Position numbers and translations under genes: made by a program. Source: CALLVY01 sp937899855 (GTDB lineage Bacteria > Bacteroidota > Bacteroidia > Chitinophagales > Saprospiraceae). Taken from it: 50,180 bases of DNA. This document shows, piece after piece, positions 1-8,726 of the stretch. How positions within the stretch are numbered: position 1 is the first letter of the stretch; each line of letters starts with the position of its first letter. The DNA lies in assembly GCA_039820405.1 (NCBI GenBank), contig JBCBQC010000044.1, positions 1 to 50,180 of the forward strand, written 5' to 3'. The notes beneath the pieces were generated by a model. That model had not been told where the DNA came from. It did no database searches and saw only the letters and a program-made list of their open reading frames with translations.

Positions 1-168
1 CCGTAGCTACGACTGAAAAAAGAGCGGAAGATCAGGTTCTAAAGATGCCAAAGATGCGCCGAAGGATAATTTTCAGATACACCCTAAAACAAGTTAAGCC
101 TTCTCGAACGCGGAAACCGGCCAGGAGCGTAAAAATGTGACAGGCTCGTATACAGCGATGCACCATTT

Positions 169-207
169 GTAAATGCGACAGTACCGGGCATTTACGCCCT
201 TTTTTTT
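169..207 (+). terminator. Probable intrinsic terminator of an upstream rightward gene
   Basis: GTAAATGC (169-176) pairs with GCATTTAC (188-195). An overlapping GGGC/GCCC hairpin (186-199) is followed directly by eight T residues. The T-run makes a rightward terminator likely. Positions 1-168 hold no convincing gene: frame 3 is open from 3 to a TGA at 138-140 (about 45 codons), but its product looks like no known C-terminus, so the gene being terminated may lie mostly or wholly left of the window. Confidence 0.5.
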
Positions 208-221
208 CTTAATTTCATACC

Positions 222-548
222 CTACAAAAAGCGGTAGAGCAGGCTTTCCGTTAGCGCTACGATGGCCGCGAGAATCAGGGCCCACCAAAAGTTTTTAACC
301 TCAAAATCGTCCACAAAATAATCGGCTACGCGAATGATGATCGCGTCGAGTAAGAGTGTAAAAATACCTAAGCTGAGAATGCCTAAAGACATGATTTTGA
401 GTACGGTACCCAGGGTGAAATTAAGCAGCGCCACCACAAAGGCCACGATAAAAGCCTTGGGGTAATTTTTGACCTTGACGCCGCTCAATAACTGGGCACC
501 CAGGAAGAAGCCAAGGGCGCTGATGAGGATTTTGAGGAGTAGTTGCAT
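222..548 (-). CDS. Phage holin family (superfamily IV type) small membrane protein
   Basis: A 108-residue protein that is almost all hydrophobic, with four predicted membrane segments (LLLKILISALGFFLGAQLL, AFIVAFVVALLNFTLGTVL, LGILSLGIFTLLLDAIIIRVA and FWWALILAAIVALTESLLY). The central DD-F motif after the third segment and the overall length fit the widespread four-helix holin-like family (PF04020 type) found in chromosomes without prophages. I chose the ATG at 548 rather than an upstream one at 587 because the extra 13 residues are polar and absent from the family pattern. The function is unknown; despite the family name, no lysis gene or other phage gene lies nearby. Confidence 0.75.
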   Translation of the reverse strand: MQLLLKILISALGFFLGAQLLSGVKVKNYPKAFIVAFVVALLNFTLGTVLKIMSLGILSLGIFTLLLDAIIIRVADYFVDDFEVKNFWWALILAAIVALTESLLYRFL

Positions 549-630
549 CGGGAGGAGATTTGACTGGTGTTTACGCAAGTTAAACAATCCCCATTTTTTT
601 TGAAAATTTTAAGAATTGGGTTAAACATTT

Positions 631-675
631 GCTCAAAATGAGCGTTCTACTGGCAAATAAGATAGTAATACTATC
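631..675. promoter_or_regulatory. Two inverted repeats upstream of the ECF sigma gene
   Basis: GCTCA-AAA-TGAGC lies at 631-643 and GATAGTA-A-TACTATC at 661-675, the latter a 7-bp-arm palindrome around one base. Their centres are 31 bp apart, about three helical turns, and the second ends 30 bp before the sigma ATG. The two sequences differ, so two different regulators, or one operator plus a hairpin, are possible. Their regulatory role is inferred from position only. Confidence 0.35.
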
Positions 676-705
676 ATTTTAGCTTGTAAAACCTCGGGAC
701 CAGAT

Positions 706-1215
706 ATGAATACTAACACTTTCACAGTCGAGTTCAGCGCCCTCTCTCACCATTTGCGTGCCTTTGCCTACACCCTTACGCGGGATAGCAATTCGGCGGA
801 GGATTTGTTTCAGGAGACGGCCTTGCGGGCTTTCCGGCATAAGGATAAGTACAGTGCCAATACCAATATGAAGGCCTGGCTCAGTACCATCATGCGCAAT
901 GCTTTTATCAACAGCTTTCGTCGGAAAAAGCGACGCCGAGCGCTTCAGGATACCACGGTCGAAGGGGTACTGCTCAATTCCAGCGACCAAAGCGTGTTGA
1001 ACAACGGAGAGGAGAATCTGCGCTTGCGCGAGCTCTACCGTATTATCGACGAACTGGATGAGGGACTTAAGCGTCCCTTTCTTTTGGCCTACGAGGGTTA
1101 CAAATACGAGGAAATCCACCAGATGATGGGACTTCCCGTAGGTACGATTAAGAGCCGCATCTTTATGGCCCGCAAGGCCATGAAGGCCAAGATTCGAGAG
1201 CGGGCCTTGGTTTGA
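706..1215 (+). CDS. RNA polymerase sigma factor, sigma-70 family (ECF type)
   Basis: A 169-residue two-domain ECF sigma factor. Region 2 is visible at about residues 10-75 (DSNSAEDLFQETALRAFRH, then MKAWLSTIMRNAFINSFRRKKRR). Region 4 is at about 115-165, with the helix-turn-helix YEEIHQMMGLPVGTIKSRIF. It directs RNA polymerase to a specific promoter set. No anti-sigma gene with a recognisable zinc-binding or transmembrane anti-sigma domain lies next to it; the downstream neighbour is a lipoprotein 44 bp away on the same strand. Two inverted repeats lie just upstream. The regulon cannot be told from the sequence. Confidence 0.92.
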   Translation: MNTNTFTVEFSALSHHLRAFAYTLTRDSNSAEDLFQETALRAFRHKDKYSANTNMKAWLSTIMRNAFINSFRRKKRRRALQDTTVEGVLLNSSDQSVLNNGEENLRLRELYRIIDELDEGLKRPFLLAYEGYKYEEIHQMMGLPVGTIKSRIFMARKAMKAKIRERALV

Positions 1216-1259
1216 TGCCCCACTACCGCGATTATCCACTAGTTTAAAATATATCCACT

Positions 1260-2090
1260 ATGAAGAAAGTCCAAGTGCTTTATTCAGTTGTATGCGCCAT
1301 GTCCGTTCTGTTTCTGCTCAGTAGTTGCGCCACCATCCGCCAAGGCGAGGTGGGGGTAAAGCGGACCTTCGGAAAGTATTCCGATCGCCCTTACACCGAA
1401 GGGCTACGCGTGTACAATCCCTTCACTTCCAAGATCATCAAAATCTCCACCCAAACGGAGAACCTGGAAGTGGAGCTCAGTATTCCTTCCAAGGAAGGCC
1501 TCAATATCCTCTCGGAGGTTTCGATTCTCTACAATGTACTCCCCAAGGAGGCACCCGACATCCTTCGGAACATTGGCCAGAGCTACGAACGCAATATCAT
1601 CCTACCCGTTTTTCGCTCCTCAGTGGCCGATGTGACCTCGCGCTTCTACGCCAAGGACATGCACACCGGTGAACGTTCGGTGATCGAAAAAGCCATTCGC
1701 GATCAGATGATGGTCTACTTGGATGGCAAGGGAATCGACGTAGAGGCCGTACTGCTAAAGAGTATCAAAATGCCCCGCAGCCTGGCCCGAGCAATCGAGG
1801 AGAAGCTGGAGGCGGAGCAGCAGGCCCAGCGGATGGAGTTTGTGCTCGAACAGTCCAGACGGGAGGCGGATCAAAAACGCATCGAAGCCAAGGGAATTCG
1901 GGATGCTCAGAACATCATCTCGGAAGGGCTAGATGCCAAAATCTTACAGTTTAAGTCGATCGAGGCTTTTATGGAGCTCGCCAAGTCGCCCAATGCCAAG
2001 GTGATCGTGACGGATGGTGATCTGCCCATGTTGATGGATCCCGTCGATGTAGATAGCGGTGGCACCATGTCCTCGGGACTGCGCAATTAA
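1260..2090 (+). CDS. SPFH/band-7 (prohibitin-like) domain lipoprotein
   Basis: A 276-residue protein with a lipoprotein signal: basic start MKKVQ, hydrophobic core, then lipobox LSSC with Cys23 as the lipidation site. Residues about 24-195 form a band-7/prohibitin domain (QGEVGVKRTFGKY near its start, then SILYNV and a helical DVTSRFYAKDMHTGERSVIEKAIRDQM). A charged coiled coil follows at about 195-235 (EEKLEAEQQAQRMEFVLEQ). Family members form large membrane rings or scaffolds. A lipid anchor instead of a transmembrane helix puts the domain outside the cytoplasm, on the inner or outer membrane. It follows the ECF sigma gene by 44 bp and precedes a strong terminator, so the two may form a small unit. 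Confidence 0.88.
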   Translation: MKKVQVLYSVVCAMSVLFLLSSCATIRQGEVGVKRTFGKYSDRPYTEGLRVYNPFTSKIIKISTQTENLEVELSIPSKEGLNILSEVSILYNVLPKEAPDILRNIGQSYERNIILPVFRSSVADVTSRFYAKDMHTGERSVIEKAIRDQMMVYLDGKGIDVEAVLLKSIKMPRSLARAIEEKLEAEQQAQRMEFVLEQSRREADQKRIEAKGIRDAQNIISEGLDAKILQFKSIEAFMELAKSPNAKVIVTDGDLPMLMDPVDVDSGGTMSSGLRN

Positions 2091-2120
2091 GCAATGTCGA
2101 TGTTCAATTCCAATATTTTA

Positions 2121-2150
2121 GGGCGGGAATTGCATATTCCCGCCCTTATT
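2121..2150 (+). terminator. Intrinsic terminator after the SPFH gene
   Basis: A perfect 10-bp stem, GGGCGGGAAT (2121-2130) with ATTCCCGCCC (2136-2145), closes a 5-nt loop and is followed by TTATT. It lies 31 bp after the SPFH stop codon. Confidence 0.8.
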
Positions 2151-2264
2151 GCTCAACTACTTTGTAAAATACTGATTTATATACTAGACACTGGGAAACC
2201 CACGATATTTTGACTGGAATTTGGCTCTCGGGCCCCCATTGATTTACATCGACAACCAAAAATA

Positions 2265-3998
2265 ATGACCTCTACCAAGCGCTTTTTTCGTCTGCTCCAG
2301 TTGGATCGCAAAGAAATAGGCTACATATACCTTTACGCCATTTTTGCTGGCATCATCAATCTCTCCCTGCCGGTTGGCATCCAGGCCATCATCAACCTCA
2401 TGGTCGGCGGAGAAGTCTCTTCCTCCCTTTACCTACTCATCGGTATCATCAGCCTCGGTATTGCGCTCAACGGTTTTTTGACCGTGATGCAGCTCACCGT
2501 CACGGAGACCCTGCAGCGGCGGATATTCTCCCGTTCGGCCTTCGAGTTTGCCTGGCGGATTCCCCGGCTCAAGCTCGAATCGCTCACCGGTTTGTATCCC
2601 CCCGAGCTGATCAACCGATTTTTCGATACCGTCACCATCCAAAAAGGCCTGCCCAAAATCCTGATCGATTTCTCGACGGCAGTCCTCCAGATTTTCTTTG
2701 GCCTCATTTTGCTTTCTCTGTATCACCCCTTCTTCGTATTCTTTGGCTTGGTCCTGGTCACCATCTTACTGGCCATTTTCCAACTGACGGGGCGCCGGGG
2801 GCTCAAAACCAGCCTCAAGGAGAGCAAATACAAGTACCAAGTCGCCCACTGGCTGGAAGAGCTGGGCCGGGCGATGAACGTCTTTAAGATGTCGCGGGGC
2901 AGTAAGTTGCCGCTCAAACGTACCGACGACCTGGTCGTGAGCTACCTCGATGCGCGCCGGGATCACTTTCAGGTGCTGCTGGTCCAGTACGGTAGCGTGG
3001 TACTTTTCAAAACCATCATCACCGCGGCCCTGCTGGCGTTGGGAAGTGTACTGGTGATCCGCAACCAAATCAGCATCGGTCAGTTCGTGGCGGCAGAAAT
3101 CATCGTTATTCTCATCATGAACTCGATCGAGAAGTTGATCCTGAGCATGGATAACATTTACGACGTACTGACTGGCTTGGAGAAAATTGGCTTTGTAACC
3201 GATCTGCCCCTGGAGCGCGACGAGGGCATCCCGCTGGAGCGCTTGCGGCAGGAGCCGGGGCTCGAAATCGAACTCGATAAGGTGTGCTGGAAGTTCAAGG
3301 ATGCCAAACGCCGAACCCTCCGCGACGTCAGCCTGCGCATTACGCCCGGCGAAAAGATCGTCATCGCGGGCTACAATGGCTCGGGAAAATCCACCCTACT
3401 ACAGCTATTGGGGGGGCTTTACGACAATTTTGAGGGAATGATTACCTTCAACGGGGTGCCCCTGCGGAGTATCAATCCCGATAGCCTACGTGAGCGCATC
3501 AGTACCTTGAGTATCCAGGACGAAATCTTCAACGGTAGCCTGATCGAAAACATCCACTTGGGCGACGACAATATTCCCCTTTCCCGGATCATCGCGATCA
3601 CCAAGGCCATCGGACTCCACCAATACGTCAACCAGTTGCCCGATGGTTACCAGACCGAATTGGTCGGCAACGGACTCAACATTCCCCGGAGTTCGCGGAC
3701 CAAGATCATCCTGGCCCGGACCCTGATTTCCCAGCCGGAGATTCTCTTGCTGGAGGACTTCATGTCCCGCATCGAACCCCAGGCGCAAACGCCGCTCTGG
3801 CATTACCTGACCTCTCAACAGCGGCCCTGGACCATGGTCGCCATCACCAATGACCCGCGTTTTGCCGCTCAGTCCGATCGCGTCATCATCCTGCAGGAAG
3901 GACTCGTCGTGGCCGACGGGCCTTTCGAAGAAGTGCGCAAAACCAGGTACGCTCAGGAAGTGTTCCAATTGAACCGCAACGATTTAAAGGCCTCCTAA
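2265..3998 (+). CDS. ABC transporter, fused membrane and ATPase domains, with degenerate ATPase motifs
   Basis: A 577-residue half-transporter. A type-IV exporter membrane domain spans about 15-310 (segments near 17-47, 53-80, 135-175 and 250-290), and a nucleotide-binding domain spans 335-560. Walker A is intact (GYNGSGKST, 369-377) and the Q-loop Gln418 is present. The LSGGQ signature reads IPRSS (473-477). At Walker B the usual Asp-Glu pair reads Glu497-Asp498. The H-loop histidine is Asn529 (AITND). There is no C39 peptidase domain. It stands 11 bp before a HlyD-like gene and upstream of a TolC gene, so it is probably the inner-membrane part of a type-I-like export or trans-envelope complex. 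Whether it hydrolyses ATP normally is doubtful; binding is plausible. Confidence 0.9.
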   Translation: MTSTKRFFRLLQLDRKEIGYIYLYAIFAGIINLSLPVGIQAIINLMVGGEVSSSLYLLIGIISLGIALNGFLTVMQLTVTETLQRRIFSRSAFEFAWRIPRLKLESLTGLYPPELINRFFDTVTIQKGLPKILIDFSTAVLQIFFGLILLSLYHPFFVFFGLVLVTILLAIFQLTGRRGLKTSLKESKYKYQVAHWLEELGRAMNVFKMSRGSKLPLKRTDDLVVSYLDARRDHFQVLLVQYGSVVLFKTIITAALLALGSVLVIRNQISIGQFVAAEIIVILIMNSIEKLILSMDNIYDVLTGLEKIGFVTDLPLERDEGIPLERLRQEPGLEIELDKVCWKFKDAKRRTLRDVSLRITPGEKIVIAGYNGSGKSTLLQLLGGLYDNFEGMITFNGVPLRSINPDSLRERISTLSIQDEIFNGSLIENIHLGDDNIPLSRIIAITKAIGLHQYVNQLPDGYQTELVGNGLNIPRSSRTKIILARTLISQPEILLLEDFMSRIEPQAQTPLWHYLTSQQRPWTMVAITNDPRFAAQSDRVIILQEGLVVADGPFEEVRKTRYAQEVFQLNRNDLKAS

Positions 3999-4009
3999 AA
4001 CGAATCATC

Positions 4010-5386
4010 ATGTTGAACATTTCAGACAATTCCATTCGCGATAAAATGGATATGAGCCAGTACCAAGCTCATATGGGCCACAGTTTACCCAAGGCCAACC
4101 GCATGCTGTCCTGGTGGCTGATGACCTTTTTGCTCATGACCCTGATCGTGTTTTTCTTGCCCTGGACCCAAAACATCCAGATGAAAGGGGCCGTCACGAC
4201 CCTCCTGCCCGGACAACGCCCGCAGGATGTCAACTCAGCCATTGCCGGCCGGATCGAGGAGTGGTACGTACGCGAAGGACAATTGGTCAATGCGGGAGAT
4301 ACCATCGCCTTTATTTCCGAGGTCAAACCCGAATATTTTGACCCCCAGCTGGTCAGTCGAACGGCCAATCAGATTACAGCCAAGGAGCAATCGCAGGAAA
4401 GCTACCGCAATAAGGTCGTGGCCCTGGATAAGCAAATTGGGGCGATGAGACGCGAGCTGGATTTGAAGAAAGAACAGTTGCGCAACAAAATCACCCAGGC
4501 CGAGCTCAAGCTACTGAGCCAGGAAGCTGCCGTGCAGCAGTCCCAGTTGGACTACAATATTGCCGAATTTCAGTACCGACGGACCGACACCCTTTTTCAA
4601 AAGGGCATCAAGTCGCTGAGCGACCTGGAGGCCAAGCGGCTCAAGATGCAGGAGACCGAGGCCAAGCAGGTGGCGGCGGAAAACAAGCTGCGTGAGGGGG
4701 GCAATGACCTGGAAATCGCCAAGTTGGCCTTGGGAGCGGTCGACAACGAGTACCTCAATAAGATCGCCAAGGCCGAATCCGACAAATTTTCGACGCTATC
4801 GCAGGTCTACGAAGCCGAAGGAACCATCAACAAGCTGCGGAATCAGTACGAAAACTACCGGCGTCGGGATCAGTTGTACTACATCATTGCGCCACAAACG
4901 GGTTACATTACCGAGACGATCAAGTCGGGGATCGGGGAGATCATCAAGGAAGGAGAGACGATCGTGACGGTGGTGCCCTACGTTCGGGAGCTGGCCGTGG
5001 AGATGTACGTAAGGGCCATGGATTTGCCATTGCTCGACATTGGCCAGGAGGTGCGTCTGCTCTTTGACGGCTGGCAGGCTTTTATCATCTCGGGTTGGTC
5101 CGACTTTTCGTTTGGGACCTACAGTGGGCAAGTGGTAGCCATCGACAATATTCCCAATGACAAGAGCTTGTACCGGATTTTGGTACGGTCCAACAACAGC
5201 GACCAGCCCTTCCCAGATTTGCTGCGGGTGGGGGCGGGTGCTCAGGGAATTGCCCTGCTGAAAAACGTACCGGTCTGGTACGAGGTCTGGCGGCAACTCA
5301 ATGGCTTCCCCCCGGATTTTTACGAGGATACCATCGAGAAGGTGGACAGCAAATTCAAGCCACCCGTAAAGGCGGTCGCCAAGTAA
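4010..5386 (+). CDS. HlyD-family periplasmic adaptor (membrane fusion protein)
   Basis: A 458-residue protein with a short cytoplasmic tail, one membrane helix at about 33-51 (LSWWLMTFLLMTLIVFFLPW), and then a biotinyl-lipoyl half-motif (SAIAGRIEEWYVREGQLV). A long helical hairpin follows at about 115-290, with many Lys/Glu/Gln. The second lipoyl half is IIAPQTGYITETIKSGIGEI, and beta-barrel segments come after it. This is the order expected of adaptors that link an inner-membrane pump to TolC. It begins 11 bp after the ABC gene, so the two are very likely co-transcribed. An internal ATG at 4046 (MDMSQYQ) is a possible alternative start; I kept 4010 because of the tight spacing. Confidence 0.9.
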   Translation: MLNISDNSIRDKMDMSQYQAHMGHSLPKANRMLSWWLMTFLLMTLIVFFLPWTQNIQMKGAVTTLLPGQRPQDVNSAIAGRIEEWYVREGQLVNAGDTIAFISEVKPEYFDPQLVSRTANQITAKEQSQESYRNKVVALDKQIGAMRRELDLKKEQLRNKITQAELKLLSQEAAVQQSQLDYNIAEFQYRRTDTLFQKGIKSLSDLEAKRLKMQETEAKQVAAENKLREGGNDLEIAKLALGAVDNEYLNKIAKAESDKFSTLSQVYEAEGTINKLRNQYENYRRRDQLYYIIAPQTGYITETIKSGIGEIIKEGETIVTVVPYVRELAVEMYVRAMDLPLLDIGQEVRLLFDGWQAFIISGWSDFSFGTYSGQVVAIDNIPNDKSLYRILVRSNNSDQPFPDLLRVGAGAQGIALLKNVPVWYEVWRQLNGFPPDFYEDTIEKVDSKFKPPVKAVAK

Positions 5387-5400
5387 GGTGACCACCGCAT

Positions 5401-5422
5401 CAATCGGTTCGCAATCGGTTCG
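5401..5422. repeat. 11-bp perfect tandem duplication before tolC
   Basis: CAATCGGTTCG occurs twice back to back (5401-5411 and 5412-5422) in the 59-bp gap between the HlyD and TolC genes, 24 bp before the TolC ATG. Simple replication slippage explains it; a role in translation or binding is only possible. Confidence 0.7.
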
Positions 5423-5445
5423 CACACTTTAATTCCGACGAGTAC

Positions 5446-6873
5446 ATGAAAAATTGGATCATCGCATTGGCTTTACTTCCGCTGTTGTTGGCCAGCACCG
5501 CCACGGCCCAATCGGTCGATAGCACCAGTACCTTTGGTCTGGAGGAGTTCCTAGGCTGGGTCCGCAAACAACATCCCATCATGCGGCAGGCGGCCCTGCT
5601 CAATCGCCGGGCGGAAGTCGCCATCCAGGGAGCCCGTGGTGCTTTTGATCCCAAGGCCTATGGCGATTATGAAGACAAGTCTTTTGACGAAAAAAACTAC
5701 TTCCGCGTGGGAGAGGCGGGGCTCCAACTGCCCACCTGGTTGGGGGCTGATTTTAAAGTGGCCTACAACTGGTCGAGCGGTATTTTCCTCAACCCCGAGT
5801 TCAACCTGCCCGTCAACGGACAGGCCGTGCTGGGCATCGAGATTCCCCTGGCGCAGGGCCTGCTCTTTGACGAGCGGCGGGCCCAGGTCCAAATGGCCCA
5901 GTGGATGCAGGAGGCCAATGCCGCCCAACAGCGCGTCATCCAAAACGACCTGCTCCTCGCCGCGAGCGAGACCTACTGGCAGTGGGCCTACCACTACGAA
6001 CTGCTCCTGACCTACCGCTCCGCACTCAGTCTGGCCCAAAACCGACTCCAGCTGGTCCGCGAAAGCTACTTACAGGGCGACGTACCCGAGATCGACACGG
6101 TTGAGACCATGATCCAAGTACAGAACCGACAGATCGAGGTCCAACAGGCCCTAGTAGACTTGCAAAATGCGGGGCTAGAGCTGGCCAATTTCCTGTGGTA
6201 CGACGACATCATCCCGCTGGAACTCCAGGAGGGGACGGTTCCCCAAGCGCTGTTTGAGGAGCAATGGATTACCCCGGAGTGGGACGAAATCGCGATTCGC
6301 GGCATCATTCAGGAGCATCCCGAGCTGCGTCAAATTGGGATCAAGGGGGAACAGTTGGAAATCAAGGAACGCTGGAAGAAGGAGGCGCTCAAGCCCGACA
6401 TTCGCGTATCCTACAACTGGTTGGGGGAGGGCTTCAACCTGGCGCCGGCTAGCGAGGAGCAGTCGCGACTCAACAACCTCTTCACCGAAAATTACAAGTG
6501 GGGGGTACAATTGAATTATCCCCTTTTTCTCCGCAAGGCCCGGAGTGGTCTGGAAGAGGTACGGCTGGAACAAATCGAAAACGACCTCAAGTGGCGGCAA
6601 AAGCAGTTGGAGCTGCAAAATAAAAACGAAGCCATTTTCCAACAATTACAAACCGCAGTCGTCCAATTGGGTACTCAGGAACAGATGGTCCGCAATTACG
6701 AAACCTTGCTGGCGGCGGAAAACGAGAAATTCAGGGTAGGGGAGAGCTCCGTTTTTTTGCTCAACTCCCGCGAGCAAAAACTGATCGAAAGCCAGCTCAA
6801 ATGGTTGAAGGGACAAAGCGAGTACCAAAAGCTTCGCCAGAAGCTGATTTGGGCCCAGGGCCGCTTGCAATAA
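5446..6873 (+). CDS. TolC-family outer-membrane channel
   Basis: A 475-residue exported protein with a signal peptide of about 22 residues (ending STATAQ). The rest is a repeated helix-strand-helix pattern typical of outer-membrane efflux proteins: long heptad-like helices such as LLAASETYWQWAYHYELLLTYRSALSLAQ near 165-195 and the homologous half after 330, with barrel strands between. TolC trimers form the outer-membrane duct for a HlyD adaptor and an inner-membrane pump, which are the two preceding genes. It is the last gene of the export operon. No recognisable substrate gene (RTX, double-glycine peptide) adjoins, so the cargo is unknown. Confidence 0.9.
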   Translation: MKNWIIALALLPLLLASTATAQSVDSTSTFGLEEFLGWVRKQHPIMRQAALLNRRAEVAIQGARGAFDPKAYGDYEDKSFDEKNYFRVGEAGLQLPTWLGADFKVAYNWSSGIFLNPEFNLPVNGQAVLGIEIPLAQGLLFDERRAQVQMAQWMQEANAAQQRVIQNDLLLAASETYWQWAYHYELLLTYRSALSLAQNRLQLVRESYLQGDVPEIDTVETMIQVQNRQIEVQQALVDLQNAGLELANFLWYDDIIPLELQEGTVPQALFEEQWITPEWDEIAIRGIIQEHPELRQIGIKGEQLEIKERWKKEALKPDIRVSYNWLGEGFNLAPASEEQSRLNNLFTENYKWGVQLNYPLFLRKARSGLEEVRLEQIENDLKWRQKQLELQNKNEAIFQQLQTAVVQLGTQEQMVRNYETLLAAENEKFRVGESSVFLLNSREQKLIESQLKWLKGQSEYQKLRQKLIWAQGRLQ

Positions 6874-7068
6874 GGTCAGTCCGAAGGAAGCAATTTGGTG
6901 GACAAAACCAGTTATTCGGGAGCCAGGAGACACTTTTTGGCGGGTATTTTTCCTGCTTTGCAAAGTTTTGGGTAACATAGTAGTAGGAAGTGAATGGAAG
7001 CGGAGATTAAACCACTCCAAAAATTTACTGTTAGCTCGTAAATTTCTTCACTTAAAAATGTTTCCGAT

Positions 7069-7734
7069 ATGAACCTTCGATTATTACTTACCGCTGGTTT
7101 CACCCTCTTGCTCTTAATGGGGCTGAACTCCGCCACCGCCCAGTGTACCCGCAGCCAGGACCACACGGACACGAACAATGCGGCTCGTACGGAACAAAAC
7201 GATCACCAAACTGACGCCAACACCTACCGCTCTCACTGCTCTTCTTACTACAGTAGCTGCCACCGCTCTAGCGGAGGCTTTGAATTTAGCAACAACCTTC
7301 TGGTACTCGGTGCCGCCACGATTGCCCCAGATAGCGACGAACTCATTCTCGCCACGGGCCTGGAATACGGCCGGCAAATCACCAACAACATCGGTGTCGG
7401 GGCGCTGGCCGAAATCCGCCAGAGCCAGGAAGACGACGAACTGGCCCTGCGCTTTGGGGTACCCATCAACTTTCGCCCCATCGGAGGACTCCAACTCAGT
7501 GCTGGTCCCCTGTTCGCCACCAACCGCAATGCGGTTCGTCAGGTCGTTGGAGGGACTCAGGAAGAACCCGAAGTGGGACTGGTCAATGAATGGTCCAGCG
7601 ACTGGGGTGCACGCGCGGGCTTATCCTACTTCATCAATGTAGGCCAAGTACTGATCGCCCCTACGGCGCGTTGGGACTACCTCAACGAGCAGTGGCAAGC
7701 CACCTTTGGCCTCAACTTGGGGATGGGATTCTAA
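7069..7734 (+). CDS. Exported protein with Cys/His-rich N-terminus and beta-barrel-like C-terminus
   Basis: 221 residues; not assigned to a named family. A signal peptide ends at about residue 25 (NSATAQ). The mature start carries Cys26, Cys57 and Cys64 and His32, His46, His56 and His65 in a polar, low-complexity stretch. From about 70 onward, alternating hydrophobic strands (LLVLGAATIA, ILATGLEYGRQI, IGVGALAEI, LSAGPLFATN, VLIAPTARWDYL) end in the aromatic residue of GMGF, as in small outer-membrane barrels. It is flanked by 195 bp of unremarkable sequence upstream and by a strong terminator, so it is probably monocistronic. The Cys/His stretch could bind metal; that is inference. Confidence 0.8.
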   Translation: MNLRLLLTAGFTLLLLMGLNSATAQCTRSQDHTDTNNAARTEQNDHQTDANTYRSHCSSYYSSCHRSSGGFEFSNNLLVLGAATIAPDSDELILATGLEYGRQITNNIGVGALAEIRQSQEDDELALRFGVPINFRPIGGLQLSAGPLFATNRNAVRQVVGGTQEEPEVGLVNEWSSDWGARAGLSYFINVGQVLIAPTARWDYLNEQWQATFGLNLGMGF

Positions 7735-7761
7735 AGAACTTATAAATTGATGGAAAGTTTG

Positions 7762-7798
7762 GACGGATGCGGTCTTTGGATCGGCATCCGTCTTTTTT
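7762..7798 (+). terminator. Intrinsic terminator of the barrel-like protein gene
   Basis: GACGGATGC (7762-7770) pairs perfectly with GCATCCGTC (7784-7792), followed by six T residues. It lies 27 bp after the stop at 7734. Confidence 0.85.
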
Positions 7799-7820
7799 GT
7801 TTTACCCTCTTCCGCTCGCA

Positions 7821-8726
7821 CTACTCACTATTCGTGACCCCATTTTTCTCGTAGAGGTTGTGAACGATCAAGATCAAAAGGCCAAAAAGTACCGCACTGA
7901 TGATGAGCGCATTGTTGAGTAGCCCATCGGCGAGGAAGGAAATTTTGATCAAGATGGTAGAAATGACGAAGCCCGAATTGCGGATGATTTTGTAAAATTT
8001 ATCGGAGTAGAAGAAGGAAAAAAGCAGGAGCAGTACGTCGACGATGATGAGCATATTGAAAAATTCATCGAAGAAGACATTGTTTATTTTTTTGAACTGG
8101 AGAATTCCCTTGTGGTAATCCTGAATGGTCACCGTACCCCATTGGATGATGGTGTAGGTCGCCAAAATCATCAGGATCGGAACCAGAATGGTAGCCAGCG
8201 CCCGTTTGAGGGAAACGAAGCGCTTCATGTTGGAGCCTTTTTTATCGGTACCCTGAATCGATTTATAAGCTCGCTTTTTGATGTTATTGTAGAAAAAGAA
8301 GATCAGTAGGAAAAGGATCAGCGAGGTGATGGCGTCGTAGGTAAACTGAAGGTCGTTTTGGTCCTTAAACCACTCGGAGGTCAACTCCACGTAGGCGATG
8401 TCCTTGAAGATCCGCCGGATGACGATCAGGGTAATGATTTCGTATTGCTTACCGATGTAGATGGTGATGGACTTGGGCAAGAAGTAAATTAGGAGATAGA
8501 CCTCGTAGAGCAGAACGAAGGAGAAAGGGGTGTAGATGGCGGCGATGGGATTTTTAAAAAACTTTTCCTCCAGGTAAATGACCTCTTGCCAGTTGAGAAA
8601 AATCAGGATCAGGTGTACGATATAGCTGATAATGGCTACCGACAGGATGATCCGCTCGGTAGCGTGTTTGGTTTTGTTTGACAGCAATTTTTCAAAAGCC
8701 ACCGCGATGTACTTTTCCCCTTTCAT
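7821..8726 (-). CDS. Polytopic membrane protein of unknown function
   Basis: 301 residues; I recognise no named family. About seven hydrophobic segments are visible (near 25-43, 59-84, 131-147, 176-196, 225-243 and two between 255 and 292), with basic or amphipathic links such as NNIKKRAYKSIQGTDKKGSNMKR on the presumed cytoplasmic side. The first 24 residues are soluble. There are no obvious catalytic or ligand-binding motifs. It converges on the preceding rightward gene across its terminator and lies downstream of, and on the same strand as, the AraC regulator, with 146 bp between them. Confidence 0.75.
   Translation of the reverse strand: MKGEKYIAVAFEKLLSNKTKHATERIILSVAIISYIVHLILIFLNWQEVIYLEEKFFKNPIAAIYTPFSFVLLYEVYLLIYFLPKSITIYIGKQYEIITLIVIRRIFKDIAYVELTSEWFKDQNDLQFTYDAITSLILFLLIFFFYNNIKKRAYKSIQGTDKKGSNMKRFVSLKRALATILVPILMILATYTIIQWGTVTIQDYHKGILQFKKINNVFFDEFFNMLIIVDVLLLLFSFFYSDKFYKIIRNSGFVISTILIKISFLADGLLNNALIISAVLFGLLILIVHNLYEKNGVTNSE

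Noticed and set aside
222..548. Prophage indicated by a holin-family gene
   Set aside because: This holin-like family is common in ordinary chromosomes, and no other phage gene lies nearby.
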